Shown here: one piece after another, positions 26,169 through 34,716 of the stretch | How positions within the stretch are numbered: position 1 is the first letter of the stretch | Layout of the letters: every line of letters begins with the position of its first letter | Source: Bin87 sp965220265 | Lineage (GTDB): Bacteria > Chloroflexota > Dehalococcoidia > Lucifugimonadales > UBA3495 | Direction of reading: 5' to 3' | Assembly: GCA_965220265.1 (NCBI GenBank) | Contig: CBDCPM010000004.1 | Coordinates: forward strand, 3,720,001 to 3,784,000 | Length of the DNA: 64,000 bases | The notes under the pieces: model-generated | Database searches by the model: none | Seen by the model: the letters and a program-made list of their open reading frames with translations, nothing else | Told to the model about the DNA's origin: nothing | Made by a program: the position numbers and the translations under genes

Positions 26169-27716
26169 TTGAAGTACGACTACATCGTCATCGGCGCCGG
26201 CTCTGCCGGTTCCATCGTCGCTACCCGTTTGAGCGAGGACCCCAGCCGGTCCGTGTTGCTGTTGGAGGCTGGCCCCGACTACCCCAACTTTGACCACCTG
26301 CCCGACGAGGTCAAGTTCGGCTACGCCACCACCACCGACGTGATGACCAGCGACCACAACTGGCAGTTCACCGGGCGCGGCACCGACAAGAACCCCGAAA
26401 TCATGGTGCCCCGGGGCAGGGTCACCGGCGGCTCCAGCGCCATCAACGGCCAGATGTTCCTGCGCGGCGTGCCCGAGGACTACGACGGATGGGCCGGCAT
26501 GGGCAACGATCAGTGGAGCTTCCAGAACGTGATGGGCTGCCTGCGCCGGCTGGAAACCGACACCGACTTTTCCGACGACTTCCACGGCAACGACGGCCCC
26601 ATCATCGCCCGCCGCTTCAAGCGCGAGGATTGGCTCCCGGCTCAGTCCGCCTTCTACAACGCCTGTCGCGCCTACGGCTTTGCCGACAGCCCCGACCACA
26701 ACAGTCCCGACGCTTCCGGCGTCGGACCAACTCCCTACAACAACCCCAACGGCATCCGTTGGAGCACCGCCCTGGGCTACCTCGACACGGCCCGCCATCG
26801 CCTCAACCTGACCATTCGGCCTAATTGCACCGTCCACCGGGTTCTCTTCGACGGCGATCAGGCCATCGGCGCCGTGGTCGAAACCGGCGGTGAGATCTTC
26901 ACCGTCGAGGGCGACCAGATCGTCCTCAGCGGCGGCGCCATCGCCTCCCCGCAGCTCCTGATGCTCTCCGGCGTGGGCCCTGCCGAACACCTGCGGAGCC
27001 TGGGCATCCCCGTGGTGCACGACAGCCCCGGCGTGGGTCAGAACCTCCGCGACCATCCCATCGTGCCGGTCACCTGGCGGACCAAACCCGGCCACGGCTT
27101 CGACGGCCTGGCTCCCCGCAGCCAGCTCTGCTTGCGCTACACGGCGGAGGGTTCCGACCTGCGCAACGACATGATTATGATCTTCTCGTCCTACGCCACG
27201 GAGCAGGTCATCCGGGGCGGCGACCGCATGGAGCCGGTGGGCATCCGCGCGTCCGTTTCCATCTACCTGGCCGTGGGCGCCGGCGAGTTGAAGCTGCAAT
27301 CAACCGACCCTCACCAACAGCCTTCCCTGAACTACAACTATCTCCAGGAGGAGTTTGACCGGAAACGATTGCGCGATGGCGTCCGCATCGCCGCTCAACT
27401 GGGCGAGCACGGCGATTTCGCGGACATCGTTCAGGAGCGGATTGAGCCGACCGACTCGGTTTTGGCGACGGACGAGGCCCTTGACGACTGGCTCATGGGT
27501 ATCGTTTCCACTGCCCAGCACATCTCCTGCACCTGCAAGATGGGCCCCGCCTCTGACCCCATGGCGGTCGTCGACCAGTACGGCCAGGTCAAGGGCCTGC
27601 AGAACATCCGCGTGGTGGACGCGTCCATCATGCCCGACTGTATCCGCGCCAACACCAACGTCACCACCATGATGATCGGCGAGCGCGTCTCCGAATTCAT
27701 CCTCCAGGGAAACTGA
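26169..27716 (+). CDS. GMC family FAD oxidoreductase
   Basis: 515 residues of the glucose-methanol-choline oxidoreductase family. The N-terminal FAD-binding motif is IGAGSAGSIVATRLSE with LLLEAGPD; GMC signatures are GRVTGGSSAINGQMFLRG (about residues 79-96) and VLSGGAIASPQLLMLSGVGP near 256; the catalytic HISCTCKMG region and NTNVTTMMIGER are at the C-terminus. It oxidises an alcohol. The start is TTG 26169 with a strong GAGGAGG box. It heads a co-oriented group with DUF1800, NHL and DUF1501 genes; the DUF1800 gene follows after 13 bp. Confidence 0.94.
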   Translation: MKYDYIVIGAGSAGSIVATRLSEDPSRSVLLLEAGPDYPNFDHLPDEVKFGYATTTDVMTSDHNWQFTGRGTDKNPEIMVPRGRVTGGSSAINGQMFLRGVPEDYDGWAGMGNDQWSFQNVMGCLRRLETDTDFSDDFHGNDGPIIARRFKREDWLPAQSAFYNACRAYGFADSPDHNSPDASGVGPTPYNNPNGIRWSTALGYLDTARHRLNLTIRPNCTVHRVLFDGDQAIGAVVETGGEIFTVEGDQIVLSGGAIASPQLLMLSGVGPAEHLRSLGIPVVHDSPGVGQNLRDHPIVPVTWRTKPGHGFDGLAPRSQLCLRYTAEGSDLRNDMIMIFSSYATEQVIRGGDRMEPVGIRASVSIYLAVGAGELKLQSTDPHQQPSLNYNYLQEEFDRKRLRDGVRIAAQLGEHGDFADIVQERIEPTDSVLATDEALDDWLMGIVSTAQHISCTCKMGPASDPMAVVDQYGQVKGLQNIRVVDASIMPDCIRANTNVTTMMIGERVSEFILQGN

Positions 27717-27729
27717 AGGAGGTCAACAC

Positions 27730-29145
27730 ATGGCAAACCGCGACATAGAACTCGTTGGCCATTTGATGCGGCGCGCCGGCTTCGGCGCGACCCGCGAGCA
27801 GTTGCAGGCCTATGCCGCCCACGGCTACGAAGCCACCGTCGAGCGGCTCCTCGACCACAGCAGCGAACAACGGATGGGCGACGATCTCATTCGACGGTTC
27901 CATCCCGAGTTGTCCGGCATGTTGGGCACCCTGGGCTCCGGCGAGAACTGGCTGTACCGCATGGCCACCACCACCACGCCGCTGCGTGAGAAGGTCGCCC
28001 TATTCTGGCACGGCATTTTCGCCACCGGTTACCCCAAGGTCATCCATGGCAAGGCCCTCTCCGACCAGGTCCGCATGTTCCGGTACCGGGGCATGGGGAG
28101 CTTCAAGGACTTGCTGATCGAGCTGTCCAAAGACCCCGCCATGATCATCTGGCTGGACAACCAGGACAATCACAAGGATGCCATCAACGAGAACTACGGC
28201 CGGGAGTTGCTCGAGCTCTTCTCCATGGGCGTGGGCAACTACTCCGAGCAGGATGTCCAGGAATGCGCCCGTGCCTTCACCGGCTGGACCCTGGGCAACC
28301 GGGAGTACATGGAACTGCGCTCCATGCGCGACTCCGACTGGCCTTACGGCCGCATCTCATGGCATTTTGAGTTCCAGGAAGGGGACCATGACTTCGGCGA
28401 GAAGGAGTTCTTGGGCCGCCGCGGCCCGCTCAACGGCGACGACGTGGTGGACATTATCTGCCAGCAGGAAGCCACCGCCCGGTTCATCTCCCGGCACATG
28501 TACAGCTTCTTCGTCGCCGACGAGCCGCCCGTGCCAGAGTGGCCCTACACTGAACCCCAGGATCCGGCAGCCATCGACCTGCTGGTCCAGGCCTACTTCG
28601 ACAGCGGCTACAACATCACCGCCATGCTGCGCACGCTGTTCAACTCCGATTTCTTCCGCGATGAGGCGTCCTGGTATCGCAAGGTGAAGAGTCCCGTGGA
28701 ACTGGTGGCCGGCGTGCTCCGCCTGACCGGCGAGTTCGACCGCCCTCGCAAGGAAATGATCGACCGCTACCAGCAGGCCGTGTTCATGGGTCAGTTCCTC
28801 AACAATCCACCCAGCGTGGAGGGTTGGCACCAGGGCACCGACTGGATCGATACCGGCTCGCTGGTGGAGCGCATCAATTTCGCGTCGCAACAGCTGGGCG
28901 ACACCGCTCGACCCGGCGTCCGTACCATGGTAGAGCGCATCGCCGGCAATCCGTCCGCCGAGTCGCCGGAAATGCTGGTGGACGCCTGCCTCGACCAGGT
29001 GGGTGCCATCACTGTGTCCGAGGATACCCGCCGCGAGCTGGTCGACTTCGCCTCCGTGGTGGGTACTCCCAACGACGCCGGCCACGGCCGGATCGCCGAA
29101 GTCCTGCAGATGGTGGCGTCAACCCACGAGTTCCAGCGGGCGTAA
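27730..29145 (+). CDS. DUF1800 family protein
   Basis: 471 residues of DUF1800. Markers are HLMRRAGFGATREQL near the N-terminus, LFWHGIFATGYPKV near 95, NENYGRELLELFSMGVGNYS near 152, CARAFTGWTL near 179 and GQFLNNPPSVEGW near 352. No signal peptide is visible, unlike many members. It typically pairs with DUF1501 genes; here the partner lies 1.2 kb downstream, with an NHL protein between. Function unproven in the family. Confidence 0.93.
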   Translation: MANRDIELVGHLMRRAGFGATREQLQAYAAHGYEATVERLLDHSSEQRMGDDLIRRFHPELSGMLGTLGSGENWLYRMATTTTPLREKVALFWHGIFATGYPKVIHGKALSDQVRMFRYRGMGSFKDLLIELSKDPAMIIWLDNQDNHKDAINENYGRELLELFSMGVGNYSEQDVQECARAFTGWTLGNREYMELRSMRDSDWPYGRISWHFEFQEGDHDFGEKEFLGRRGPLNGDDVVDIICQQEATARFISRHMYSFFVADEPPVPEWPYTEPQDPAAIDLLVQAYFDSGYNITAMLRTLFNSDFFRDEASWYRKVKSPVELVAGVLRLTGEFDRPRKEMIDRYQQAVFMGQFLNNPPSVEGWHQGTDWIDTGSLVERINFASQQLGDTARPGVRTMVERIAGNPSAESPEMLVDACLDQVGAITVSEDTRRELVDFASVVGTPNDAGHGRIAEVLQMVASTHEFQRA

Positions 29146-29154
29146 CATTTCAAC

Positions 29155-29241
29155 GTCATTCCGAGGAGTGTAGCGACGCGGCAATCCCGTTCCCGTAGCA
29201 GTTACCGTCGCCCCAACGAAATTGCCACGCTGCGCTCGCCA
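29155..29241. repeat. Two facing family A repeats
   Basis: A plus-oriented diverged copy at 29155-29191 and an inverted copy at 29216-29241 face each other between the DUF1800 and NHL genes and could fold together as a long imperfect hairpin. Confidence 0.65.
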
Positions 29242-29262
29242 TGGCCAATGGGTGAGAAGATC

Positions 29263-30321
29263 ATGACCGCAGTTCACGACATACCGGAAATCAAGCTCCT
29301 GGAATACCGCATGACCCTGGGCATGACGACCATGGAGGGCCGGGGTTTCTACTATCCCACCGACACCGCCATTGCCGCAGATGGCCGGATGTATGTGGCC
29401 AACCGTTCGCTGGACAACGTCACCCGCGGTGTGCGCGTCACCATGTGCGACATCGATAGCGAGTACTACGGAACCTTTGCGGCATACGGCGAGTCGCCTG
29501 GTCAGTTCATCTGGCCCTCGGCCTGCACCCTGGACAGCCGGGGCCGGGTGTATGTCAGCGACGAGCATTTGCACCGCGTCTCGATGTTCGATCGGGAAGG
29601 CGCGCTGCTGTCCCATTGGGGCGAGCACGGCGCCGGCGAGGGCCAGTTAGATGCCCCGTCCGGCCTCGCCTTTGACGCCGATGACAATCTGTACGTGGCC
29701 GACACCTACAACCACCGCGTTCAGAAGTTCACCGCCGATGGCTGCTTCCTGGCTGCCTTCGGGAGCGAGGGGAACGGCCCAAACCAGCTGAAACTCCCCT
29801 GGGGCCTGACCCTCGGCGGCGACGGCAACGTGTACGTAGCTGACTGGGGCAACGACCGGGTCCAGAAGTTCTCGCCCGACGGCGAGCACCTGGCGTCCTT
29901 CGGAACCTCCGGTCGCGGCGACGGCCAGTTCCATCGCCCCTCCAGCGTCGCCGTGGGTTCGTCAGGCTATATCTACGTGGCGGACTGGGGCAACGAGCGG
30001 GTGCAGATCCTGGACACCGATGGTGGCTTCGTCCAGAAGCTACGCGGCGAAGCCACCCTGTCCGCCTGGGCCGCCAACTTCCTGTCCGTCAACGTGGAGG
30101 AGGGCGGGGCACGCTCCCGGGCGAACTTGGAACCCGAGATCGATTACTTCGTGGACGAACCCCACGAGGAATCCTCCCACATCGAAAAGTATTTCTGGTC
30201 CCCCGTGTCGGTCAAGCTGGACCGTGAGGGGAACCTGTACGTCACCGAGAGCAACCGGCACCGCATCCAGGTGTACCAGCCGGCCCACGACCACGCCTCC
30301 TCTCCGTCATTGCGAGCGTAG
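29263..30321 (+). CDS. NHL-repeat beta-propeller protein
   Basis: 352 residues with at least five NHL repeats, each ending in patterns such as VYVSDEHLHRVSMFD, LYVADTYNHRVQKF, VYVADWGNDRVQKF, IYVADWGNERVQIL and LYVTESNRHRIQVY. Between them runs the typical GxGpGQfxxP segment (GRGDGQFHRPSSVAV). No signal peptide is present. The start is placed at ATG 29263; one five codons earlier is possible. The last residues (SPSLRA) are encoded by a family A repeat, so the C-terminus has been extended or replaced by that repeat. It lies between DUF1800 and DUF1501 genes. Confidence 0.88.
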   Translation: MTAVHDIPEIKLLEYRMTLGMTTMEGRGFYYPTDTAIAADGRMYVANRSLDNVTRGVRVTMCDIDSEYYGTFAAYGESPGQFIWPSACTLDSRGRVYVSDEHLHRVSMFDREGALLSHWGEHGAGEGQLDAPSGLAFDADDNLYVADTYNHRVQKFTADGCFLAAFGSEGNGPNQLKLPWGLTLGGDGNVYVADWGNDRVQKFSPDGEHLASFGTSGRGDGQFHRPSSVAVGSSGYIYVADWGNERVQILDTDGGFVQKLRGEATLSAWAANFLSVNVEEGGARSRANLEPEIDYFVDEPHEESSHIEKYFWSPVSVKLDREGNLYVTESNRHRIQVYQPAHDHASSPSLRA

Positions 30322-30335
30322 CGTGGCAATCCCGT
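30305..30335 (+). repeat. Dispersed intergenic repeat (family A) overlapping a gene end
   Basis: Copy reading cgtcattgcgagcgtagcgt then ggcaatcccg; its first half encodes the last codons and stop of the NHL gene. Confidence 0.85.
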
Positions 30336-30380
30336 CGCACCCCATTCGGTCCCGCCAGACCCAAGCAGGAGGATAGCCCG

Positions 30381-31508
30381 ATGACTTCCACCAAGAAGGA
30401 AAGGTCGGTAGTGGTGATTGAGCTCCAGGGCGGCAACGACGCTCTGAACACCGTCATCCCCTACAACAACCCCCTCTACTACGACTTCCGCAACAACGTC
30501 GGCATCCCAGAGGGCGATGTGCTGCACCTGGACGGCGAGGTCGGCTTCAACCCCAACCTTTCCCCCGTCAAGCACCTCTGGGACCAGGGCAATTTCGCCG
30601 TCATCAACGGCATCGGTTATCCCAATCCCAACCGCTCCCACTTCCGCTCTCGCGACGTCTGGTACACGGCCGAGTCCGAGAAGATCGGTGCCGAGGGCTG
30701 GCTGGGCGCGGCCATCCGTGACCTGGACGCCCGAGGCGAGAACGTCCTCACCGGCGTCAACTTCGGCCGCGGTCTCCCCCGCGCCATGGTCTGTAAGGGC
30801 GTTCCCGTCGCGTCGGTCGCCAACCTGGAGACCTACGGCCTGATGCCCGACATCCAGGATGAAAAGTCCCGCCAGTACGCCCTGGAGGCCTTCAGCCGCA
30901 TCTACGGCCCCACCGAGAGCAAGGACATCGTCGCCCAGGTGCTGTCCGAGACCGGCTCCAACGCCCTCAAGGGCGCCGACCGGCTGCGCAGCGCGCCCGA
31001 CCTGTATTCCTCCTCGGTGGAATACGCCGACACCCCCATCAGCCAGTCGCTGAGGAACATGGCTCAGGTGATGTCCGCCGACCTGGGCACCCGCATCTTC
31101 TACACCCAGCACGGCAGCTTCGACACCCACAGCAACGAGCTACTGGCTCACGCCAAGCTGTGGACCGACGTGTCCACCGCCATCGCCGACTTCACCAGCG
31201 ACCTGGAGGAGCACGGGCTGGCCGACGACACGTTGATCCTCGTCTTCTCCGAGTTCGGCCGGCGCATCAAGGACAACGGCGCCGGCACCGACCACGGCTC
31301 CGGCGGCGTGGCCTTCGTTATCGGCGGCTCGGTCAACGGCGGCCTGTACGGTGAATACCCGTCCCTGCGCCCCGAGGATCACTCGGAAGGCGACCTCCAC
31401 TTCACCAACGACTTCCGCTCCACCTACGCCACCATCCTCAACCGGTGGCTGGAGCTCGACCCCATCCCCATCGTCCACGGTGACTACGAGCAGTTCGCCT
31501 TCCTGTAG
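30381..31508 (+). CDS. DUF1501 family protein
   Basis: 375 residues of DUF1501 (sulfatase-related fold). Markers are VVVIELQGGNDALNTVIPY at the start, GIGYPNPNRSHFRSRDVWYT near 75, and the C-terminal LILVFSEFGRRIKDNGAGTD and DHGSGGVAFVIGG. Most members start with a twin-arginine signal; this one begins directly at the mature domain, so it and the similarly leaderless DUF1800 partner may be cytoplasmic. The start is ATG 30381 with an aggagg-like box upstream. Confidence 0.93.
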   Translation: MTSTKKERSVVVIELQGGNDALNTVIPYNNPLYYDFRNNVGIPEGDVLHLDGEVGFNPNLSPVKHLWDQGNFAVINGIGYPNPNRSHFRSRDVWYTAESEKIGAEGWLGAAIRDLDARGENVLTGVNFGRGLPRAMVCKGVPVASVANLETYGLMPDIQDEKSRQYALEAFSRIYGPTESKDIVAQVLSETGSNALKGADRLRSAPDLYSSSVEYADTPISQSLRNMAQVMSADLGTRIFYTQHGSFDTHSNELLAHAKLWTDVSTAIADFTSDLEEHGLADDTLILVFSEFGRRIKDNGAGTDHGSGGVAFVIGGSVNGGLYGEYPSLRPEDHSEGDLHFTNDFRSTYATILNRWLELDPIPIVHGDYEQFAFL

Positions 31509-31530
31509 GCCAATGGCAATACGCCAATAC

Positions 31531-31558
31531 GTAGGGGCGAATGGTTATTCGCCCCTAC
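31531..31558. repeat. Perfect 12-bp hairpin (repeat family B)
   Basis: gtaggggcgaat / attcgcccctac with a 4-nt loop, 22 bp after the DUF1501 stop. A related imperfect hairpin occurs at 34657-34684. It may serve as a bidirectional transcript end, but it is also a dispersed repeat. Confidence 0.65.
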
Positions 31559-31726
31559 TGCTAAGACGCTCTCGGCCAAGACGCGACGCAATTTGTTTAG
31601 AACACCATCTTTAGCCGCGTCCGCGGGATTGTCTGCTACTGTAAGGTAAAGTAGAGATCAGGATTCCGTGGGCGACCACGTTAGGATATTTTGATTTGAC
31701 TTCCGTATCGACCAGACTGGATATCC

Positions 31727-32137
31727 GTGTATGCCATCATGGTAAATCGAAACGTCAAATGGCTGTCATATACGGTGCTTGTGGGATTGATCCCAGTACT
31801 GGCGAGATTCCTGCTTTGGGCCGTTACTGACAATCAGCAGGTTCCGTTATTGAATGCCACTGACTTCATCATATTTGGATTGATATTGCATATTTCGAAC
31901 ATAAACGAGATAGAGCATTTTCACGACGGCCATCAGTCGTGGAAAACGTTCCACAACGGATCATCGATATTGTTTATCGTAATGTACGCAGTTCTTTTCG
32001 CCTGCCAGTTGTTGGGCCAATCTAACCCTGGATTAGTGAATAGCGCTTCCATGCTCGTGTTCACTTTGGCCTTGAGTGCCGTTTCGCTGTTGTTAAGCGC
32101 CTCAGTGTACTACAGACTTTCCAAGTTGGTGCCATGA
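31727..32137 (+). CDS. Small four-helix membrane protein of an AT-richer module
   Basis: 136 residues with about four membrane segments: VLVGLIPVLARFLLWAV, ATDFIIFGLILHI, SILFIVMYAVLFACQLL and LVFTLALSAVSLLLSASVYY. A polar INEIEHFHDGHQSWKTFH loop sits between the second and third. I do not recognise the family. Base composition is visibly more AT-rich than the neighbours, suggesting recent transfer. Its stop overlaps the next small gene's ATG (ccATGATG), so at least three genes are coupled. Confidence 0.7.
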   Translation: MYAIMVNRNVKWLSYTVLVGLIPVLARFLLWAVTDNQQVPLLNATDFIIFGLILHISNINEIEHFHDGHQSWKTFHNGSSILFIVMYAVLFACQLLGQSNPGLVNSASMLVFTLALSAVSLLLSASVYYRLSKLVP

Positions 32138-32283
32138 TGTTGTCGTTGACACAGATCCTCGGTATCGCTGTGCTGATCACACTAGTGATCGGTATTGGCG
32201 TTTTGGTTTGGTCCGTCGTCGATACCAGACGCCGGTACTATGCTGATTTCATCGGCAGAAGGAAGCAGAATGGAAGCGATTAA
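32134..32283 (+). CDS. 49-residue single-pass membrane protein
   Basis: A very small gene with one long hydrophobic helix (ILGIAVLITLVIGIGVLVW, residues 8-26) followed by a basic cytoplasmic-type tail (DTRRRYYADFIGRRKQ). It begins at ATG 32134, overlapping the stop of the upstream four-helix protein, and ends at TAA 32281-32283, overlapping the start of the next gene by 14 bp. The double overlap is the main evidence that it is real. Function unknown; it may anchor or regulate the 325-residue partner. Confidence 0.6.
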   Translation: MMLSLTQILGIAVLITLVIGIGVLVWSVVDTRRRYYADFIGRRKQNGSD

Positions 32284-33247
32284 GAATTTGATTTATTTGG
32301 ACGAGTATAAAATGTACTCGATTTCCTCCCAATTGTTCGGAGGGTTGACCGAACATGTGATAAACGTCGAGCATAGTGCTGACGAGAAAGACGAACGTCA
32401 ATCCGGTCCCTTTGGTAGCGGACGAATGTTGGCCAATATTTTGAAATCCGGCAACTCGGTCGAAGAACGGAGGTTTCTGCACGACTTTTCTTACACGTTG
32501 TTTGAAACTGCGCTATACGGCGAAGGTAAGGTCACGGATGTTTCTGACCTGGCAGATACCGATGTGTCCGACGCCGTAGCAAATGCCAGTTTCGTCGCGG
32601 TGCGAGGCCGAATGGTTTTCAACGATATGCGGGCGATCGATACCATCGTGTCGAATTTCAATACGATCGGCGAAGCACTGTCATACGTGATTGGGTTTGG
32701 AGCCAACGATGCCCCGCTACCCGATGCAGGACGCACTGGCGACCGTGGCAATAATAAGCAGCGTTCTCGGATTCAGGAAGCCGAGCAAAGAAGGCAAATG
32801 CGCGAACTAGCGCAGAGCGCAGGGCTTTATTTTGACCCGACATTTCTGGAAAAGCTTCGCGTCATTTTAGAGTACGGATATAAAGACGCCTTCGAGGCTC
32901 ATATTGACATCGGGCCTTACACATTCTCGGCCCCACTGCAAAGACAGCATTTCAGGGAACCAGAAGATTTGGTCGTCAAAAAGTACTCCAGATTCTCGGA
33001 GCAAGAATTTGTGCTGTTCGGTACTGTTGCCCAAGGAATCGGTGGCAACACACCAGAAAGAGCGCTTAACAAAGGCGCGGATTCGGAACTTAAGGTAGCC
33101 GTGACCGATGCCATGAACGCGGCTCTAAGCATGAAGGAGTCGCTTCTGACGCTCTTGGAACAGCTTCACGTGCTCGAGACAGCGTTATCCGGGAAAAAGG
33201 AAAACGAGGTTGTGTTGGATCCGATTGCTTTGTACAGGGAACTGTGA
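32270..33247 (+). CDS. DUF6414-like protein of unknown function
   Basis: 325 residues starting MEAIKNLIYLDEYKMYSISS with SSQLFGGLTEHVINVEHSAD next, then a long mixed domain ending in helices (MNAALSMKESLLTLLEQLHV). The opening YLDEYKMYSISSQ motif resembles the DUF6414 family as I recall it; that name is unverified. No membrane segment. The start is ATG 32270; an in-frame start 75 bp upstream lies inside the preceding small gene. The AT-richer composition is shared with the two membrane genes before it, so the three genes look like one transferred module. Confidence 0.72.
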   Translation: MEAIKNLIYLDEYKMYSISSQLFGGLTEHVINVEHSADEKDERQSGPFGSGRMLANILKSGNSVEERRFLHDFSYTLFETALYGEGKVTDVSDLADTDVSDAVANASFVAVRGRMVFNDMRAIDTIVSNFNTIGEALSYVIGFGANDAPLPDAGRTGDRGNNKQRSRIQEAEQRRQMRELAQSAGLYFDPTFLEKLRVILEYGYKDAFEAHIDIGPYTFSAPLQRQHFREPEDLVVKKYSRFSEQEFVLFGTVAQGIGGNTPERALNKGADSELKVAVTDAMNAALSMKESLLTLLEQLHVLETALSGKKENEVVLDPIALYREL

Positions 33248-33315
33248 ACGGTGATGGAGTTACATTCGATGGAACGTAATTGTGGCCGTGATACCGGGAC
33301 GAAATAGCCGCAACC

Positions 33316-33500
33316 CTACTCCCTCAGGTATTTCTCACGCCGCTTGTCCAGGTACGCCACGTTTGACAGCGGGCCCCGGCGCATCGGCCCGAAGTTGCCC
33401 ATGGGGTAGCCGATGGGCAGGATGGCGTAGGAGTGCATACCTGGCGGCAGGCCCAGGACCTCCTCCACTTCCTTCTCGTGGCGCATGTGCCACGATGCGT
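33316..33500 (-). pseudogene. Duplicated 3' fragment of a nitroreductase gene
   Basis: The minus strand encodes about 60 residues, including MRHEKEVEEVLGLPPG, MHSYAILPIGYPMGNFGP and YLDKRREKYLRE, then TAG at 33316-33318. This is nearly the same as the C-terminus of the intact nitroreductase at 34717-35358. The upstream part is missing and an in-frame stop precedes the fragment. The two copies flank the MetE-like gene, which suggests a local duplication followed by loss. Confidence 0.75.
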
Positions 33501-33509
33501 GCTAGGCGA

Positions 33510-34622
33510 TCACCCGCCCCAAACCTCCCGCGCAACCTCCGCGACAAGCTCCAGCTTCCGCCACTGGTCCTCCTCAGTCAGCAGATTCCCTGCCGCCGTC
33601 GACGCAAACCCGCACTGCGGGCTCAGGGCCAGCCGCTCCACCGGCACGTAAGCACTGCCCTCTTCAATCCGGGCCAGCAGGTACCCCCGGGATTCCAGCG
33701 TAGGATCCTTGCTGCTGATCAGCCCCAGCACCACCATCTTGTCGGCGGGCATGAACTGCAGGGGCTCGAAAGTGCCGGCCCGATCCGTGTCGTATTCCAG
33801 CAGGAATCGGTCCACCGCTAGCGAGCCAAACAGCCGCTCCGCAATGGCCTCATAGCCGCCCTCGGCGTACCACTTGCTCTGGTTGTTGCCCCTGCAGATG
33901 TGCATAGACACGGTGGCGCCCGGACGCTGCGCCCCTTCCAGGCAAAAGTTATCGGCGTTCACCGCCTCCTCGAACATCGCGTCCGGATCTTCCCCCAGCT
34001 CCCTCAGGTGCTCCCGCCAGCGCGGGTCTACGTAGTAGCTGTAGCGCGGGGCATCGATCTGTATGTAGTCGACGCCTGCGTCCAGCAGGGCGGCAATTTC
34101 CGCCTTGATGAAGCCGGCGATTTCCCACAGCAGGTCCGACCGAGTGGGATAGAACTGATCGCTGAGGCCGGGCTGGAAGCTGATCGCCGGAAACTGGCTG
34201 GGGCTGGGCAACGTGACTTTCACCGGATCGGGCGAGTGCTCTTGCAGGAACCCCCGCTGGTTCTCGGTAAGGCCACGGACCTGCCGCAGCTTGGCCCCTG
34301 CCACCTGCCGTGTCCCCTGTTCCGTGGATTCGCCGCCCGGTCCCTGCCAGACCCGGACCACGGCTGGTCTCTCCGGCATAACGAAACCGTCGACCGCCTC
34401 AATAAGGTCGTTCTGGAACCCGGTGCGCCGAAACTCGCCGTCGGTGTACACGGCGACGCCGGCGGCCCGCTGCCGCTCCAGCGCGTCCAGGATGGCCCGG
34501 TCCTCCACGGCGCGCAGTTCGTCCCGGTCCAGTTGTCCTGCCTGGAAAGCGCTCCGGGCTTCCTTCACTTCGGCAGGCCGCAGCAGGCTCCCCACGTGGT
34601 CGGCGCGGTACGGTCCCGCCAT
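33510..34622 (-). CDS. MetE-like (cobalamin-independent methionine synthase C-terminal type) methyltransferase
   Basis: 370 residues of the MetE/UROD-like superfamily containing only the catalytic C-terminal barrel. It opens with RADHVGSLLRPAEV; the zinc ligands appear as H and C in SMHICRGNN near residue 243 and a late C in SPQCGFAS near 335, with D/E substrates residues in LEYDTDRAG near 280. Such short MetE-like enzymes transfer methyl groups, but the donor and acceptor are not known. The start is ATG 34620-34622 because a GGGGAGGA box precedes it by 5-6 nt; two earlier in-frame ATGs lack one. Confidence 0.87.
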   Translation of the reverse strand: MAGPYRADHVGSLLRPAEVKEARSAFQAGQLDRDELRAVEDRAILDALERQRAAGVAVYTDGEFRRTGFQNDLIEAVDGFVMPERPAVVRVWQGPGGESTEQGTRQVAGAKLRQVRGLTENQRGFLQEHSPDPVKVTLPSPSQFPAISFQPGLSDQFYPTRSDLLWEIAGFIKAEIAALLDAGVDYIQIDAPRYSYYVDPRWREHLRELGEDPDAMFEEAVNADNFCLEGAQRPGATVSMHICRGNNQSKWYAEGGYEAIAERLFGSLAVDRFLLEYDTDRAGTFEPLQFMPADKMVVLGLISSKDPTLESRGYLLARIEEGSAYVPVERLALSPQCGFASTAAGNLLTEEDQWRKLELVAEVAREVWGG

Positions 34623-34656
34623 TACTGTCCTCCCCATGTCGATGGGTGCGTGCAGC

Positions 34657-34684
34657 GTAGGGGTGAATAATTGCTCGCCCCTAC
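34657..34684. repeat. Hairpin repeat (family B), imperfect
   Basis: gtaggggtga ... tcgcccctac, related to the perfect hairpin at 31531-31558; it lies between the MetE-like and nitroreductase genes. Confidence 0.5.
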
Positions 34685-34716
34685 GTCGCACTCACAACAT
34701 AAGCGCGTCCTCGGCT

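Noticed and set aside
25995..27299. Minus-strand open frame opposite the GMC oxidoreductase
   Set aside because: The plus strand carries complete GMC signatures; the reverse frame is low-complexity Val/Ala/Gly-rich.
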